Positions 1 through 13,559 of a stretch of DNA of 64,000 nucleotides are shown piece by piece; the first letter of the stretch is position 1; each line of letters starts with the position of its first letter. The position numbers and the translations under genes were made by a program. The notes under the pieces are model-generated. The model ran no database searches. It worked only from the letters and a program-made list of their open reading frames with translations, and had not been told where the DNA came from. This DNA is from Macquaria australasica (Eukaryota; Chordata; Actinopteri; Centrarchiformes; Percichthyidae), in the NCBI GenBank assembly GCA_005408345.1, contig SEMN01000100.1:248001-312000 (forward strand). Direction: 5' to 3'.

Positions 1-3000
1 ACCTCTAACAAATCACTTTTTCCATTACACCTGGTAAAGGTGTTAATGACTCCTTGTCTTTTTGATTTTTCCATTTGAATTATGAAACAGCTCTATCATT
101 TGAAGTACAATTAATAGATGAATTTCCAGTAGCCATGCATAGAAAAAAAAAGTGTATCCAATTTAGATAGTTTTCACCAAGAAAGACCATCTAAGCTGTC
201 GTAACTTAAACAGCAATGGGGTTAAGGAGGTCAGCTGATCATTAGTAAAGCAGAGTTTAACTGCATGGAGAAACAGGTGAATCCAGGAGCTACTTGTGCC
301 CAGAGTAAAGCGTTTACTTTGGATAACATTAAGCATGATGTACTTCATTATAATAGTGTAACAACCTTCATGTTTCCACTTTATGGAAATATTATATATA
401 ATGTTATTCATTCACTAACTCATGTGCAAATGATAATTTATTGAAAATGGGGACAAATGCTTTCATAAGGGGATATGTTTATTAACTGCAACATTTTGAC
501 AACCACTGGGAAAGGACATTGTCTCAGTTATTTGTAATGTATTACATGTCCAGCAATGGAGACGCGTGTAAGGAATTCATTCATCTTTTGAGGATACCTG
601 TTCAGTTTTGACCTGCCATATCATAGCAGCTCACAGCCTGCTCTGTAAATGTATTCAGGCAGATCAGTTTAATGCAGGAGCCTTACTAACAGCTGGTGGT
701 AGCGATGATGATGACAGATTGTTGTTTAAAAGAAAACAAAGAGGTCTTTTCTACTATCCTGTTGTCTTGTTCAAAAAAATGTATGGCTGTCTTGAGGAGC
801 GTGGGCTCTGAATGACTAATAGAGCTGCTCATACAGAATGGATTGTAATGGAGGTGTTAATGACCATGTTGCTTAAAGGTTACTTCTGAGTGGTGTTTTC
901 TTTCTCCCTCACGTCAACACCTTTATGCGCCCACCAATGTGTTCACTTTGTTTCCTATTATCTTCCCCTTTTCCAGCACAACCTTGAGTGCAACTGCAGC
1001 GTCCAACAGATCAAGGGATGACAGAATCAGACGAGAATGAAAAAGATAATGAGAGAGAGAGAGAGCTACAAGGGGAGAAGAAGGTGCTAAATCAGAGAGG
1101 TCTCAGCCCAGCAGGATTTTGACTTAAAGGCACTCGGGTGTCTCGACTTGGCTGGCGTCAACCATGTCTCACACGGGCCTCTGCAGAATGAAGGGAAACG
1201 CATGCTGCTCATTACACATAGCAAACACACACACACAGACACATGCCCACACTCATTCACATTCAGTATCATCAAATATATTTAAATTCAGGGATCCCCG
1301 CTCCCTACGGAGCTCCTGAAGTGCAGGAGACAGTGGAGCTATTTGAGGGAAATGGTAGAAGGAAAAATAAGGTGAGGATTGTTTGGAGAGGTAGAGGGAG
1401 GTCAGGGGTGGTGTTGGGTGTACATAGAGAAGTTGTGGTAGCTTTTATTGTAATTGCATGTCAGCATCGCATTGTCAGTAGTGAGCCTAATTTGGGAGCA
1501 GAGGTTGTTGCGTTTTGCACCCTGGCAGACCAGACTGTTGTCACATCCAGTGGAGCAAGGAGCTCTGCTACACTTTCATGCCTGGTCTTTATTGAGTTCT
1601 GGAAACAGGTGAATGTTTGGTTAAACAGATGTCCTTGTTAAGAATAAGGTGGGTAAACTGATGTCCTTCCTTGCGGCGAATGTTTGGTCAAATGGATATC
1701 CTTCTCTTGGTGGCCACAGCATTGGAAAGTATTCAGAGAGACTTATTTTCCTTCACATACTTGGGATGCTGGGAAACATGAAGACTTTCAGCTCATACAG
1801 CTACATGTGCAGCTGTCACTTTGTCTCTAGATTAAAGGCAGTTAGGTGGTACATGTCATCCTATTGATGATCATAGATGACTGCTGTCCTTCCCCTTTTT
1901 GTTCAGATTAATTACATGTGAGGAGTAGATATTTGTTGAAATCCTACTCGTTTCAAGTCATATTTGAAAGAGAATGTTAAGGCCAACAGTGAATTTATTA
2001 CCCAAACTGTCTTTTGGAAACATTCATCACAGTTTACAAACCAACTTCCTGGTTCAACTTTGATGCACGGAACAATAATGTATGGTATTGAAGAAAGTAT
2101 CTCCTTAGTATCAGTTCTTATTATACTATATCGATACTCAGTTCCAGCAGCAGAAGAACTAAAAGAGGATAAAATAAATCTTGGCAGCTGGTTTAGCTAA
2201 ACAATTGCTTTGGATAAGGTGCTGCAATAATGTTATAGAATAGTGTGACTTCCCAAAAGGAACACGCCATTACTCTTAAAATCAAACCCTCAGTAGTAGG
2301 AGAGAGACAATGAGTGAGGCTTACCAGCCGGAGCCCTTAGCTACTAAAGCCTGCCAATAATGTACTGTACTTCAGTCAGATATGTAGAATAGCCAGCTGC
2401 AGACTCAAAGCTATCTAGCCAGCCAATATAAGCCCCAGCAAGGTGAAAGCCAGGTAAAATTCAGATAATTTGGTATAAAAGTTGAAGTGGTAGAGACAGG
2501 CACAACATGTGTAGAAGGGAAATGTTGTTCTGCATTCTGAATCTAGACCCTTCGTATTCCAGATTTGTACTGTACTTTCTGCAATCTGAAGAATAAATGA
2601 CTTTGTACTTAAGAGTTTCGCTCCTCTGTGTCTCAGTGTTTGGTTCCTGCGAACCTGATAGTAGTTATTTAAAGTTATTGAAGGCTGAACAACAAGAAGA
2701 AAATCAACCACAACACATACAAATAATCTAAGACAGACAAATCTATATAGAAATGAAAATGATCAAAGTAGAAAGACAAGTAACAAAGAGCAGTGACCTG
2801 GAAGCTGAAGTGATCCAATGTGAATTTGTCAAGAACTGGAAAATAGGTTTAGATTAGCAGCTTTCAACATTTTTGTCAATAAATGCAAATCATAGCTACA
2901 TTAGATCTTAATCTTTCCTTTGTGTTGTGGAGAGATTTTTGTAGGTGAATTGTTCTGGACAGCTGTGCTTTGGACAGAAGAAGTCTGATAGGTTAGAGTC

Positions 3001-3110
3001 TGAGAGAGGAAAAGGAAAACAGCAGTGTTAGGGTACTGTGATCTGTTACATGAGTGCCTCGGGTCTCCTTAAAACACAGATCCAGACTGGAGTTAAACCC
3101 AAAACAACAT
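1..3110. other. Non-coding stretch, no gene seen
   Basis: This is ordinary mixed AT-rich vertebrate DNA. A short (GA)n run lies near 1047-1066 and a short CA run near 1206-1220. A perfect octamer word ATGCAAAT sits at 2883-2890. The open frame at 1243-1641 contains a stretch (1292-1370) that ends in a good donor (ATAAG|GTGAGG), but its acceptor lacks a pyrimidine tract, so I do not call it an exon. No RNA gene or mobile element is recognisable. Confidence 0.6.
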
Positions 3111-3173
3111 GCACACACGCGCTCACGTGCGCGCACGTGCGCACACGCGCACACCCACACACACACACACACA

Positions 3174-3232
<59 letters not shown>

Positions 3233-3249
3233 ACAAACACACACACACT
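3111..3249. repeat. Compound (CA)n/(CG)(CA) microsatellite
   Basis: The array begins with alternating purine-pyrimidine DNA rich in CGCG, GTGCGC and ACGCGC steps (about 3111-3150). It then becomes a long CA run with AAAC interruptions near the right end. The open frames across it on both strands are poly-His-Thr or poly-Cys-Val translations of the repeat and not genes. Confidence 0.97.
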
Positions 3250-3461
3250 GGTGTATCTCCCTACATCATCTGGGCTGATAACAGACCATAGTGCAGAGGT
3301 GCAGAGAGAGGAGATGGAACACTACCATACTTCTCACCTTGCAAGCGCAGACAGAGAAAGAGACCAGCTCCACTAAACAGCACACAGTGTCTTCACCTGC
3401 CTCTTGCCCCTGGTGCAAACACCATGCCCTCCTGCTTTATCATTGTGGGGAAAAACTCGCC

Positions 3462-3464
<3 letters not shown>

Positions 3465-3496
<32 letters not shown>
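3465..3496. repeat. (CA)n microsatellite
   Basis: An uninterrupted CA run of about 16 units follows about 215 bp after the larger array at 3111-3249. The DNA between the two arrays shows no gene. Confidence 0.95.
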
Positions 3497-3498
<2 letters not shown>

Positions 3499-6354
3499 AT
3501 TTATATATATTTATTTATAGTTCTCTAAGCCTCAAGTTCGGGCTGAGCTCATATAAATGCTGTCGTTTATAAATGTCAGGAAGAATATTCCACAGCACAG
3601 AATCTTTACACCATAAATCTTTCCCGATCACACCTATAGTGGTATTTAAACAAAATGACTAGACTGGCTACCAGCATCACAGTGGAATTATATTTGTTTG
3701 GCCTTTTCCTAGTGTGTTTTAAAGGGTATGACATTACAGCCAGTGTGGAGAATTATGTGGTACATCATTTTAAATGACACATTGTTTAAAATATAGCCTC
3801 AATTAATATACCACATCAAACAACAGCCATGTAAATATAAAGAAAAAGCACAAACCATCCAGTAATAGATCACTGTTAAAATATAACAGAATTCTGCACA
3901 CTGTGGAATTGTAAACAAAAACACAACCCTATAAATTAAGTACAAAAATTCACTGTTCCCGTTTTGTGCAAAAATGTAGTCAAAAGTTTATCTGAAGCTA
4001 CAGACAGAACAGAACCTGTCCTTTAACCAAGTGCTATTAGTGCCTGCACATAACCATGAAAAAGTTAAATTATGCTTTTGCTGCTACGAGTGGATATTGT
4101 ATTGTTAGAGCAAATAGTGTAGGAAAAACAAATGAAATACGTTGTCAATGTATTGTAGATGCGTTCTGTTTGAATTAACTTGACAGATACATTTATTGAA
4201 AATATTTCCTCATTACGTTGATAAAAAATGTAATTCATGTGGCATTATATTTCTCTGAAAACGTATTTGCTGCTGCAAATTAGTAGTATATAAAAGTAAT
4301 TCCTAGAAGGCACATGTTGAAAGAAAAAGACAGACATAATCACAGTCTTGATGTGGTGCATACCATGTATGTTCAAGATAACTCTTGTGCATAATCAAAT
4401 CAAATTAAAAATAAATATCAGAAGTAGAACTGCATGCTCAAAAATACTTTTGAATGTTAAGACATAACTTGATGTGAAGCCATTGGAGGCAGCCTACATG
4501 TACTCTGCTGAAACCCCAGGCTGAGCTATCTTGCTGGTGTGGCTGTGACAGAGAAGGGCCACCCTGCTTCTTCCTGTGGTTCTGTGTGGTAACAGTCCCC
4601 ATGTTTCAGGCCTCTACCAAGGGGATTAGGCCTACCAGTGGGAAGTAGCAGACTGGAGGCCTGTGTTCTTAACGTAGGAGTGATCCTCTCTGCTGGTGGC
4701 TGTTGAGGGTGGGCGTTTCCACCCTCTGAAACACAGCATTACACTTTGTAGCCCACACTACCTATGCCTTACAAGGGAATCTCTTACAGTTTCTAAGTAC
4801 TTTAGTAGCCTTTATTTTCACATTTATAGTGCCACACTATAAAGTGCCTCCGAAGTCTACCAATCATGCAACTATAAAGGGTTCTCTGCAGTACACTTAA
4901 ATGTGCATGCAGTGTCCTCTGTCTTTAGATGGTTGTGTTCTGTTCAGTGGATCTACCTCGGTTTCTTTGAACCCTATCAGGCATGTGGTTATGATGGCAC
5001 AATTGACTTAAGAAAGAAAGTGTTTGTTAGGTGCCAAACCCACTAACACAGAGAGACTAGAGGAGTGCTGTGCCAGCCCTCCTGCAGCAAAGGCCCCACG
5101 TTCCATAAAAACCTTAATTGGTCTGTTAAACATCAGACTGTAATCACATGTGGCGAGCCTGGAGAGATCTGTAAACACCCTGTATGTGGTGTTTCTCTCC
5201 ACCCTCTCCTTTGCTTCTTTCCTCCTTAAATCACACCAAAACAAAACCACGTGTTGATTTCAAAGCCGGAGGGTAGATTTGGATTTTTCTTTTGTTTTTT
5301 TTCCTCTACAGTGGAGAAAAAATAGAATCAATCGTGTAAATTTAGGTGCCTAAATTTACTCATGGGGCAGTACTGTTAGTGTTTGGACACTAAATATTAA
5401 ATACGTATGTGTGACAGTGGCTGTCTGCTCTTTTTTCCGTAGCCAACGGAAGACTCACATACACCAGGTTAGACTTGTCACAGTCTCTTTGCTAACATCC
5501 TATTCAAACTGTATTGTTGTGAAAATGGAAAGTTAATTTTAGTGCGCCGCTGCATGAAGGACTAGGTCATTTGAAGAGCAAAATGAAGAAGGCGGAAAAA
5601 AATCTGCCGCAGAAGGTGAAAGCTGTCTGGGTTCAGGTCAATCAGTTTTCTTCTTCTCACCCCCATCCATCTACTCACTCACTAACTCCATCTTTCTTTC
5701 TCTCTGGAGCACTGGAGCCAGTCGCCATGGAGCTGAGGTTGGAGTTCAAAGTGGTGCTGAGGACAGGGTGAACTTGTGACAGTTATACTTCTGATGGAAG
5801 CAGTTAGGACATACCCTATATTCCACATTTTCCTGAATTATTCATTTAGGTTTTATAGCTGGCAGAGACCTATATTCAAAATGAGGGCTAGTATTTATGT
5901 AAAGCTATAGCTGGCAAGATCTGTATGTAAAAAGGCAACTGTATCATCAGCATTTAATTCACAGACAGGTGCAATGAGGAAAAGCTCTCCAGCCTAACTT
6001 ACTTTCTCCATATTTGCTCACGTGAACTGTGGTGTTGGTCCACAAAGGTGACTGAGCTGAAGCCAACATTGTTGACTTGTTTTTTTCCCCACCTTTTCAT
6101 CATACCATTGCTAACCACTGGTATAAAGTGAATCCAGTCTGGTAGAATTGACCTTAACTGTGGCAACTGTGACTAGGCACAGCAGGCCTGTCAAGTTTTG
6201 GATTTCTCCACATGTTGCATGGGGCTGTAGTAAGGGTGATACTTGGCATCTACAGAGTTTTATTTTTTTTTTGTCTTTCCAAAACCAAAAATACAAGAGC
6301 AAAAGTGTAAAGAATGGATTAAACGGTGTGTTTATCTGTTCTAACATAGGCTGC
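3497..6354. other. Non-coding stretch with one GC-richer block
   Basis: From 3497 to about 4480 the DNA is AT-rich and plain. From 4485 to 4800 it is more balanced in composition and contains an 8-bp perfect inverted repeat, GAGGGTGG at 4705-4712 and CCACCCTC at 4719-4726, separated by six bases. From 4800 to 6354 I see only short chance open frames. No exon, RNA gene or transposon is recognisable. Confidence 0.5.
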
Positions 6355-6850
6355 TAAGGTTAGCATGTCTGGCTAACTAACTTAACGATACTACCTACAG
6401 TAGTAACCCAACCCAACGTTACTTCCAAGAGACAAGGAGTATTTCTCTCTAACCAGTTTCTGCGCTGTGTTGGAGCTGGTCCTGGATGCTACTATATCAG
6501 AGTTTAGGGTTAGTTTAAGGACTCTTTCCTGTTCTGTATTTGGTTTGGGGAAGTTTACACGCCAGCACTTGTTAGCTGAGACAGCGTTACGTTCGTCGAA
6601 CACATTGGTTAGTCCTCACTGTAAAAACCTTTTCTGTTAAAAGTGAAACTTACTATTTGGAGAGACAAACAATAAAGCACAACTCTAATCTCTGTCTTGC
6701 TTATCTAATTATGAAAGCTAAGCAGCCAAACAGAGTTGTGTTAGAATGCAATAAGAGTCAGATCTTACATTTGTACTAATTAGCTCTACACCTCACAGGG
6801 CTAACGTTAGCTAAATTAGCTAGCCAGCTACAGCTTATAAAATCTGCTAG
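6355..6850. repeat. GCTAAC/GTTAGC-rich interspersed DNA
   Basis: The block carries many copies of GCTAAC, TTAGC and AGCTAG words, including the exact 12-bp palindrome GCTAACGTTAGC at 6800-6811. Such GCTAAC-rich tracts recur widely in percomorph fish genomes (established by general familiarity, not by a search). Whether it is a transposon remnant or simple-sequence drift cannot be decided from one copy. Confidence 0.35.
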
Positions 6851-9800
6851 TTACAGTTGTCACTTCAGCTGGCTGGAAATCAGAAGCAGCTTTTGTCAAC
6901 CTCTATCTGAAATCAAGGACCCATTGTTAAAAAAAACATTACAAAAAAGTTTGAGTGGTAAATCTGCCACCATTATCACTGTAAACAGCATATTTGCCGT
7001 GCAATAACGGAAGGCTCGACAGGTGTAGCAACAGTAACTAAGTGAACGGTGTGGTGACTTGATAAAAATCCTCTGTGTAGTGCTTTTGACAGTTTTTAAG
7101 AGTTACCTCTTGCCATTTTGTGTCACTACTGTAGTCAGTGATAATACAGTGATAATAATTTATTTAGTCAGACATGAGAATCAGCAGAACAGCACCACTG
7201 GAGCTGGATCCAGTATGCTTATCAAACACACAGCAGCAGCTCATATGCTGCCTGACACTGGGTACTGAATTGAGATCTTTCAGTTAAAGGGTTTTTCTCC
7301 CAACTCACTACTCCACCCTTCAGCCCTACCTACTTAGTAGTGCACTTGGGAATGTGAGATCTGCGTGTCTACTGATGTGTATAGTATATCTTCATGTGTC
7401 TTTGGTGAGGTGTAATCCCCCTTATGTCTTTACCACTGTATTAAATGTGATTGCTGTGACATTTTCATGAAAAGATTGCCATAACATGGATTGTATATAA
7501 TTACAAAGCTGGAACACTGATACATTTTTTTATTTTTATTGCTCTTGAGGGTTTTCTTCTGATGCAGCTGAGGTGGTGTCCTATTCTGTTATTACACCCA
7601 GAGAACTGATAGCCAATGTAGATACACACTGATAGAAGAGGTTTATCACAACACAGAACAGCTGCATTGATGGCTGCACTCTCCCAGAGGGTAGAGGTGC
7701 TTATTATGCATCCCATATGAAAGCACAGTGTTTGCTCATAAAAGCCCAGTCTGGATAACGATGCTTGAACACTCTCATCTGATTTCATTTGAAGACTAAT
7801 GATGACTTTGCCTTCTAACTTCATTTCCTCTCAACATTACAGTGCAGCTGTGTTTTTCTCATTGATGAAGTGTTATAAAACTGTGGACGAAGTGTCTGAG
7901 GTACATTTGTGAAATGAGGCATCACAAGTCCAGCTTTTCCAGGAGATGGAATAAATTCTTTAAAGTAAGCTGTTGAGTGTAATGCAGAGTGGCTGTGTCT
8001 TTTTTCTCTCCCTGTTCTTGTTCTTCCACTTCCTGTATTTAGTAAGCCCACGCAGACATGGTGCTGCCAGTGACAGCATGATTCCTCAGTTACCACCTGG
8101 GCCATGATGTTATGCTGCCATTCAGGCTCCATTGTCCACTAAATGGTAAATTTAGCCTGTAAGAAAAATGCTGGAAATGTATAAATCGAGAATGTTGTTC
8201 TGCATATTGAATTAGCTGCGGAAATGCACTTGTTTAGAAGTTCTGCTCTGCATGTACCTTATTGAAGCCTCATTTCAAATATTACAATTCAGTTATCCTT
8301 AAGGGCTTTGACTATTAAACCTTTTGCAGCATTCATAACACAAGTTTCCTGACAAACTTCATGTTGAAAATTAATAACAAGGAGTGCCATTAACAAACAT
8401 GTGCTTTCTTGACAGAAAACGTCTGAAAGCAGTCAATTGCAAGAAATGAACTTGAGAATGTTTCAAAATCTTACAGTGCATTGATAGCTAGATGCATATC
8501 ACCCTGATATTTAGGCATCTTCAAGTGTAATTAAATCTTGTCCGTAGACAGGGAAATGAAAGGAAACAGAAGGTATAAAAGACAGGCTACTACAAATATG
8601 GATATGACTTACACTTTCAAACAGACTTATCATCATCAATCTTTGAATCTGAAGTTAATGGATTTAGACTTCTTGGCCTCCCTTAATACATGCATGCAGT
8701 AAAGCAATATATAATGTGTGCTTGTGCAAGTGTGTGCTACAGGAAAGGCATGCTATGCATTAGATATGGCCAAGTGGAGGCAGCATTCTCCCCTCAGGCA
8801 TAAAAGTGTTTGGTAAGACATCCACACTTAAATGCACATCGTTCATACCTCTCATACACACTTTCCTTCATGCTTAAAGACATTTTAATATTGCGAACAT
8901 GAACATATACATTCATTGACATACCAGATGTCAATGAATAATCTTTTTTTTTCAAATCTTACTTGTAAAGTCTGTAAACAGCTTTGACTAAACAATTCAA
9001 ACACAGTTCTTGCATCTTTGTTTAAATGCTTCAGAGAGTTTTAGAAGTTGTACTGTGTTGTCTTTACTACTCAGCTATAAAGTTGTTTATATTAATTTGT
9101 TGATGCTTGCATAGAACTGCCATTATCACTCTGCCATACTATCTGATGACAGCTGCTGCTTCAATGGATTTTATTATTACAGAATGTTGGCATTTAATTT
9201 AAATTATATTGTAGAAAATGAAGCATAGTGTATTCAGGTCATACAGTATCTATTCCCTGTTTGCAGACAAACATACAGCATAAAATGCCATCCTGCACTG
9301 TGATGTAATGTAATGTAGACATGGCAATGTTTAAGTGCTACCGAGAGAAAGAGAAGAAACCAAAGTACTAACTTAACTGCTACATGTGGAAAAAGGTGAA
9401 GTGTGTTACATTAAATACTGTGGTAACAAGGTAAAAAGCCACTAGCCATGAAATCTGTGTTGATGACATGCTTTCCTGTAGTTCCTAAAGTGGAACAACT
9501 GTTTTCACTGCAGCTTGTAACCACCCTTCCATAAACATTGACCTTATGCCTTGAAAATCAATTGCCTGTCTGAAATCTTACAGTTGACATGACTGGCCTG
9601 TTGTGGATGAATTGAAAAATCCTGAAATTTACTTATTTATTATATTTTTTTCTGTGGGCTTACGCGTGTTAATGAAAAACAATTAAAATAGTCTTCCATT
9701 AGTGCAATTACTACGACCACCACTGAAACTACTGGTTTTAGTTTTTGTAATGTGCTATTTACAGCAGCTGCATTCAAATCAAAGGTGTTACTATAAAAGG

Positions 9801-10559
9801 TTATTTTAAAGATGATCAGTTTGGAGTTTAAAAAGAAAAATCAAAGGATTTGCTTTATTAATTTTTGATGCAATTTCTTTTATGTGCTATCTGTTTTCAT
9901 GGACACTCCAGACAAGGAGAGACGTGACTTCAGCTTTTTGTAGGTAACTGCTTTCTTGAGGCCTTTCAGTTTTCCCAGAGTGGATATTTGAAATAATCGT
10001 TATGTATAAAGTAGGGCTACTCACATGCTGTGCAGAATCTATGCAGTCACAAACACATCCTGGATATAACTGGAGACTGTTTGTTTGCTCCAGCAGTGAA
10101 GGGCTGCCGGCCAGTAGATGCTTGTTGAGGCTTCAGTTCGAGGATATCGTGTCCCTTCCCCCTCTTCAGCAATGTCCTTCCTTTGAGCCACATTTGAATT
10201 TAATATTCCATGAAATAAGGCAGCCCATCAGGCTATTGTAATCACGTCAAGTTAATAGAAGAAGTAAAATTACTCTTACTTACTCCTCTCTCCCTCTCTT
10301 TGACACTTTCTCCACCGTACCCTTTTTTCCTCAATCATGAGCATATTTGAAGCCAAACTGTGGCATAGTATTTTTTTTCCTCCTTAAAATTCTTTATTCT
10401 TCCTCCTCAAGTGTTTTGATTATTATTAGGATTCGTCCTGAATGGCTGATGCAGATCCTTTTGAGAGTGAGACGACCGATTTTCCAGTCCTAATAGGATG
10501 TTCATTTTTGTGGAAAATAAATCTGGACCCTCATTCTTTCTTCACTTCTTCTACTTCTG
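6851..10559. other. AT-rich non-coding stretch, no gene seen
   Basis: This long AT-rich stretch has only chance open frames. The two adjoining minus-strand frames at 7501-7824 and 7821-8132 show no domain and no plausible start context. The one structured item is a perfect hairpin at 8911-8939, listed separately. A tgtaa repeat lies near 9302-9315. Confidence 0.55.
8911..8939. repeat. Perfect 12-bp inverted repeat, 5-nt loop
   Basis: The arms ATTCATTGACAT (8911-8922) and ATGTCAATGAAT (8928-8939) are exact reverse complements around the loop ACCAG. The surroundings are AT-rich and unstructured. It could be a small hairpin in a transcript or a dimeric protein-binding site. No flanking precursor-length pairing is seen, so a microRNA precursor is unlikely. 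Confidence 0.85.
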
Positions 10560-10585
10560 TTTTTTTTTTTTTTTTTTTTTTTTTT
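10560..10585. repeat. Poly(T) tract
   Basis: A run of 26 T residues lies about 70 bp before a CA microsatellite. It could be the reversed poly(A) tail of a retroposed sequence, but no recognisable retroposon body adjoins it. Confidence 0.95.
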
Positions 10586-10655
10586 ACACTAGCATGTTCT
10601 CTTTTTGTTTAATACTGTGTTGTTTTTCACTCGCTAGCTTGCTCACCCGCACTTA

Positions 10656-10656
10656 T

Positions 10657-10688
<32 letters not shown>

Positions 10689-10715
10689 ACACGCGCACGC
10701 ACACCCACGCACATG
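10656..10715. repeat. (CA)n microsatellite with CG-containing tail
   Basis: CA repeats are followed by ACGCGCACGC and ACCCACGC variants, giving alternating purine-pyrimidine DNA at the right end. Confidence 0.95.
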
Positions 10716-10929
10716 AACACACGTACAAACATGGCCGCAGTCTGTGGGTGTCAGCCTGTCAGGGTTCTAGATGTCATGTAATTGTATGTATCACCTGCAG
10801 CATACCTTCAGTGTAAAAGCATTCTCCTGCAGCACTGAGGCCTGCTGTTCCATAGTGATACGGCAATGCCATACATGTGACACCCACGCATTGCTCCCTG
10901 TGGATCACTCTTTATTACTCCCATCTCAC

Positions 10930-10964
10930 CTCCATCAAGGCCTGGTCTGCTGCCATTATGACAC
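10930..10964 (-). other. Candidate 35-nt mini-exon (splice sites only)
   Basis: On the minus strand an unusually long pyrimidine tract, the complement of the purine run 10967-11001, ends in CTCAG at the left. A 35-nt segment follows, containing ATGGCAGCAGACCAGG, and then a good donor, GGAG|GTGAGATGG. The ATG would open the peptide MAADQALME before the donor. Vertebrate genomes contain many decoy splice pairs, so this may be nothing. I do not recognise the peptide. Confidence 0.12.
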
Positions 10965-11767
10965 CTGAGGAGAGAAGTAGGGAAGGGAAAAGAAGGAGAA
11001 CAGTCACACTCAAGGCAGTACAAGCTTGACAGACTGTCTTTTGGACAGGCTAGGGACAAAGAGAGTTTCCAGGCAGCCAGCTCCCTAAGTAGGATTTCTC
11101 CTCTTTTATGGCACACCTTTTCACAATAAAGACAGTCTCTAAGGCTGCAATTCAGAGGTCGCTGACTTAGGTCACACATAGCTCTCCAGATAAGTCAAGG
11201 AGATGCATGGTGAAAGCTAATCATATTCAGACTTGGGCTTTGGGTGTGCTTAATTTTGATTTTGTGTGAGGTCTCAAAACTGTCGAAATGAGCTGTCTGC
11301 ACCATTCAAATTCTTACCAGAAATGTTTCAGTAAATGGGGTTTTTCATGTGTTTTGTATGACCTCTATGAAAGAGCATTTGCCTTTAGTTACAGAGAACT
11401 GGTTTTAGCCAGTTTACTTTCATTTATTTATTTTTCCCCTAGCTAGTGTCATATTAAATCAACCAGACTACCTTAAATTATGACTTTAGGTCATATAATT
11501 GGGTTAGATGTGTTTGTGACATTGCTTGTAGTCTATCAAAAATAATTCATAAACATCACAGTGTTGGATGTGATAAATAATAAAGGCATTTATTTAGGTT
11601 TGGTCCCCTGGGCTGACATGGGCTCTTAAAGATGCCATGGTTTATATATTTTACTATTTGATAAATATGTTTGCAGAGAAGCTACCCTATGTCACCATGA
11701 CCAAAATATCTAACACCTGGAACACACACTTAGAAATACAGAAAATCATTAAACCCAGCCTGCAGTG

Positions 11768-11784
11768 TCTCTCTCTCTCTCTCT
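11768..11784. repeat. Short (TC)n microsatellite
   Basis: Nine TC units interrupt plain non-coding DNA. Confidence 0.9.
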
Positions 11785-13537
11785 AAATGACTTTTCACAG
11801 GAGAGGTGACTCTGTCATATTAAGAATAGAAAATTATACAGCAGGAAGAATGGCAAAAAGAAACTGACAGGAGTGCTGGCATCATGCCTCCTCTAAAACC
11901 TACTTCTGGTTGTCAAAAATGAAACAAAGAGGAAATAGGAAAAAGGAAACCATTATTTACACATTTCTTTCACCAAGAAAGGTGGCTTTGCAATCCATGT
12001 TTGGCTGCACATGATTCTTTTCATCGACTATACACCTATGGCAAATGTTGACATTGTGGGCTCTATTTTTGGCTAAGTGGAACTTGTGTCAGGCATGTGC
12101 AGACTGTTTTCTTGCCCATGCCCATTCGGTATTGTGGTGATTCGCCGTGAACTTCACTGTGCAGAAGTGTGTCAGAAGCAATCAAGTGACACAGTGCAAT
12201 TTTGGTGTCAACCATCACCGGGATTAGCGCTTTCATCACCCGCAACAGTAGTGTCACTGTTATATTTTAAACTTTAATTTTTTTTGGCACCTAACACAGC
12301 GCCATAGGCATACAGTCCATTTTGTTATAGTTTCTGGTTTAATTCTTAAATTATTGCTGCAGTCAAGGGAAGCTGTAATGCATCTAAATGGTTGTCTGTT
12401 TGCTCTATAGACACTGACATATGCTTCCTGTACTCAGACTTTTTTTAATGTGTTCTAAATTTTTAAAATAGATTTATGAGAATATTTGCCTAATTAGTTT
12501 TAATGAATGAATTAAAAACTGCTTTTTAACCTTCCAGCTTTGATACAGATTAAAAACTGTCAATTCCATGCTATTTCCTTGCCTCATCTTATTTTGCAGT
12601 GTTTCACAAACAGACAGGGTTTTACAGTAGGAATTTTAACACGTATTATTGCACCTTTAGTAAAGATTGGGCTGATGTAGAGAAAAAGGAGCGATGGGGT
12701 TAGATGGTGTATGCTGATTTATAGCAAGGCCAGAGAGCAAAGCCCTGAAGCAGCAAATGCAGTGCTTCAAACAGAGATTGCCGGTGGCCTTTGGTGTGAT
12801 CGGTGACCCAAGGTGAGGCACTTAGTGATTTATCTCTCACATATCCCCTCATCTCTCTTGCTCTGTGGTGGGGCAGGGCAGGCTAAAACATGTAGCACCT
12901 CTCTCGTAGCTCTGGCCCTCGTCTTGACTCTCTGACTGTCCCAAGAATCTAGCCTAGCCTGGGCTGGAAAGCATAGGACACGCAGCCCAGCACCTCTGGC
13001 ATTCAGGGTTAGCAACATACAGATGATGGGTCAGAGATGCAGGTCAAGCTGGCAGACCTCTCACCACTGCTGGAGTGCACCCGCTGAAACTCTGTTATAC
13101 TCTGATTTGATTGTTTCTTTTGAGCAACAGTGGGCCTCTTTCTTCTTTCCTTTGCCTCCATTCTTTTACACACACTAACACCTACACTATGCTATGATCC
13201 TTGCTCTCACATACACACACACTTGCTGTGCACACCTTCATATATACAGTCATGAACACTCTCTGAGCCCCACAGCTGTCTAAAGCTGAGGTTGGCTAAT
13301 GAGGAAATGTCTTCTCAGTTGAGTGGACTTGATGCCAAGAGGAAAACCTGCAGAATCAGCCCTACAGCTTCATCCGTCCTCTTTCTGGTAAATGTGTGTG
13401 TGTGTACCAACTGTATCTACGCACATACACAACGTATGCATGTGCTCCCCATGAGTGTGTGAGTGAGTGTGTAATCGAATGTGGGGTAGTATGAACAGTG
13501 TGTATTTGTGCATGCGAAACCAAAAGGGAGAGAGAAA

Positions 13538-13559
13538 GTGTGTGTGTGTGTGTGTGTGT
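13538..13559. repeat. (GT)n microsatellite
   Basis: Eleven GT units lie next to a GAGAGA stretch. Confidence 0.92.

Noticed and set aside
1292..1370. Possible plus-strand exon with a GTGAGG donor
   Set aside because: The acceptor has no pyrimidine tract and the 26-residue peptide is not recognisable.
8911..8939. MicroRNA precursor
   Set aside because: Only 12 bp of pairing, with no extension into a stem of about 30 bp and no known mature sequence recognised.
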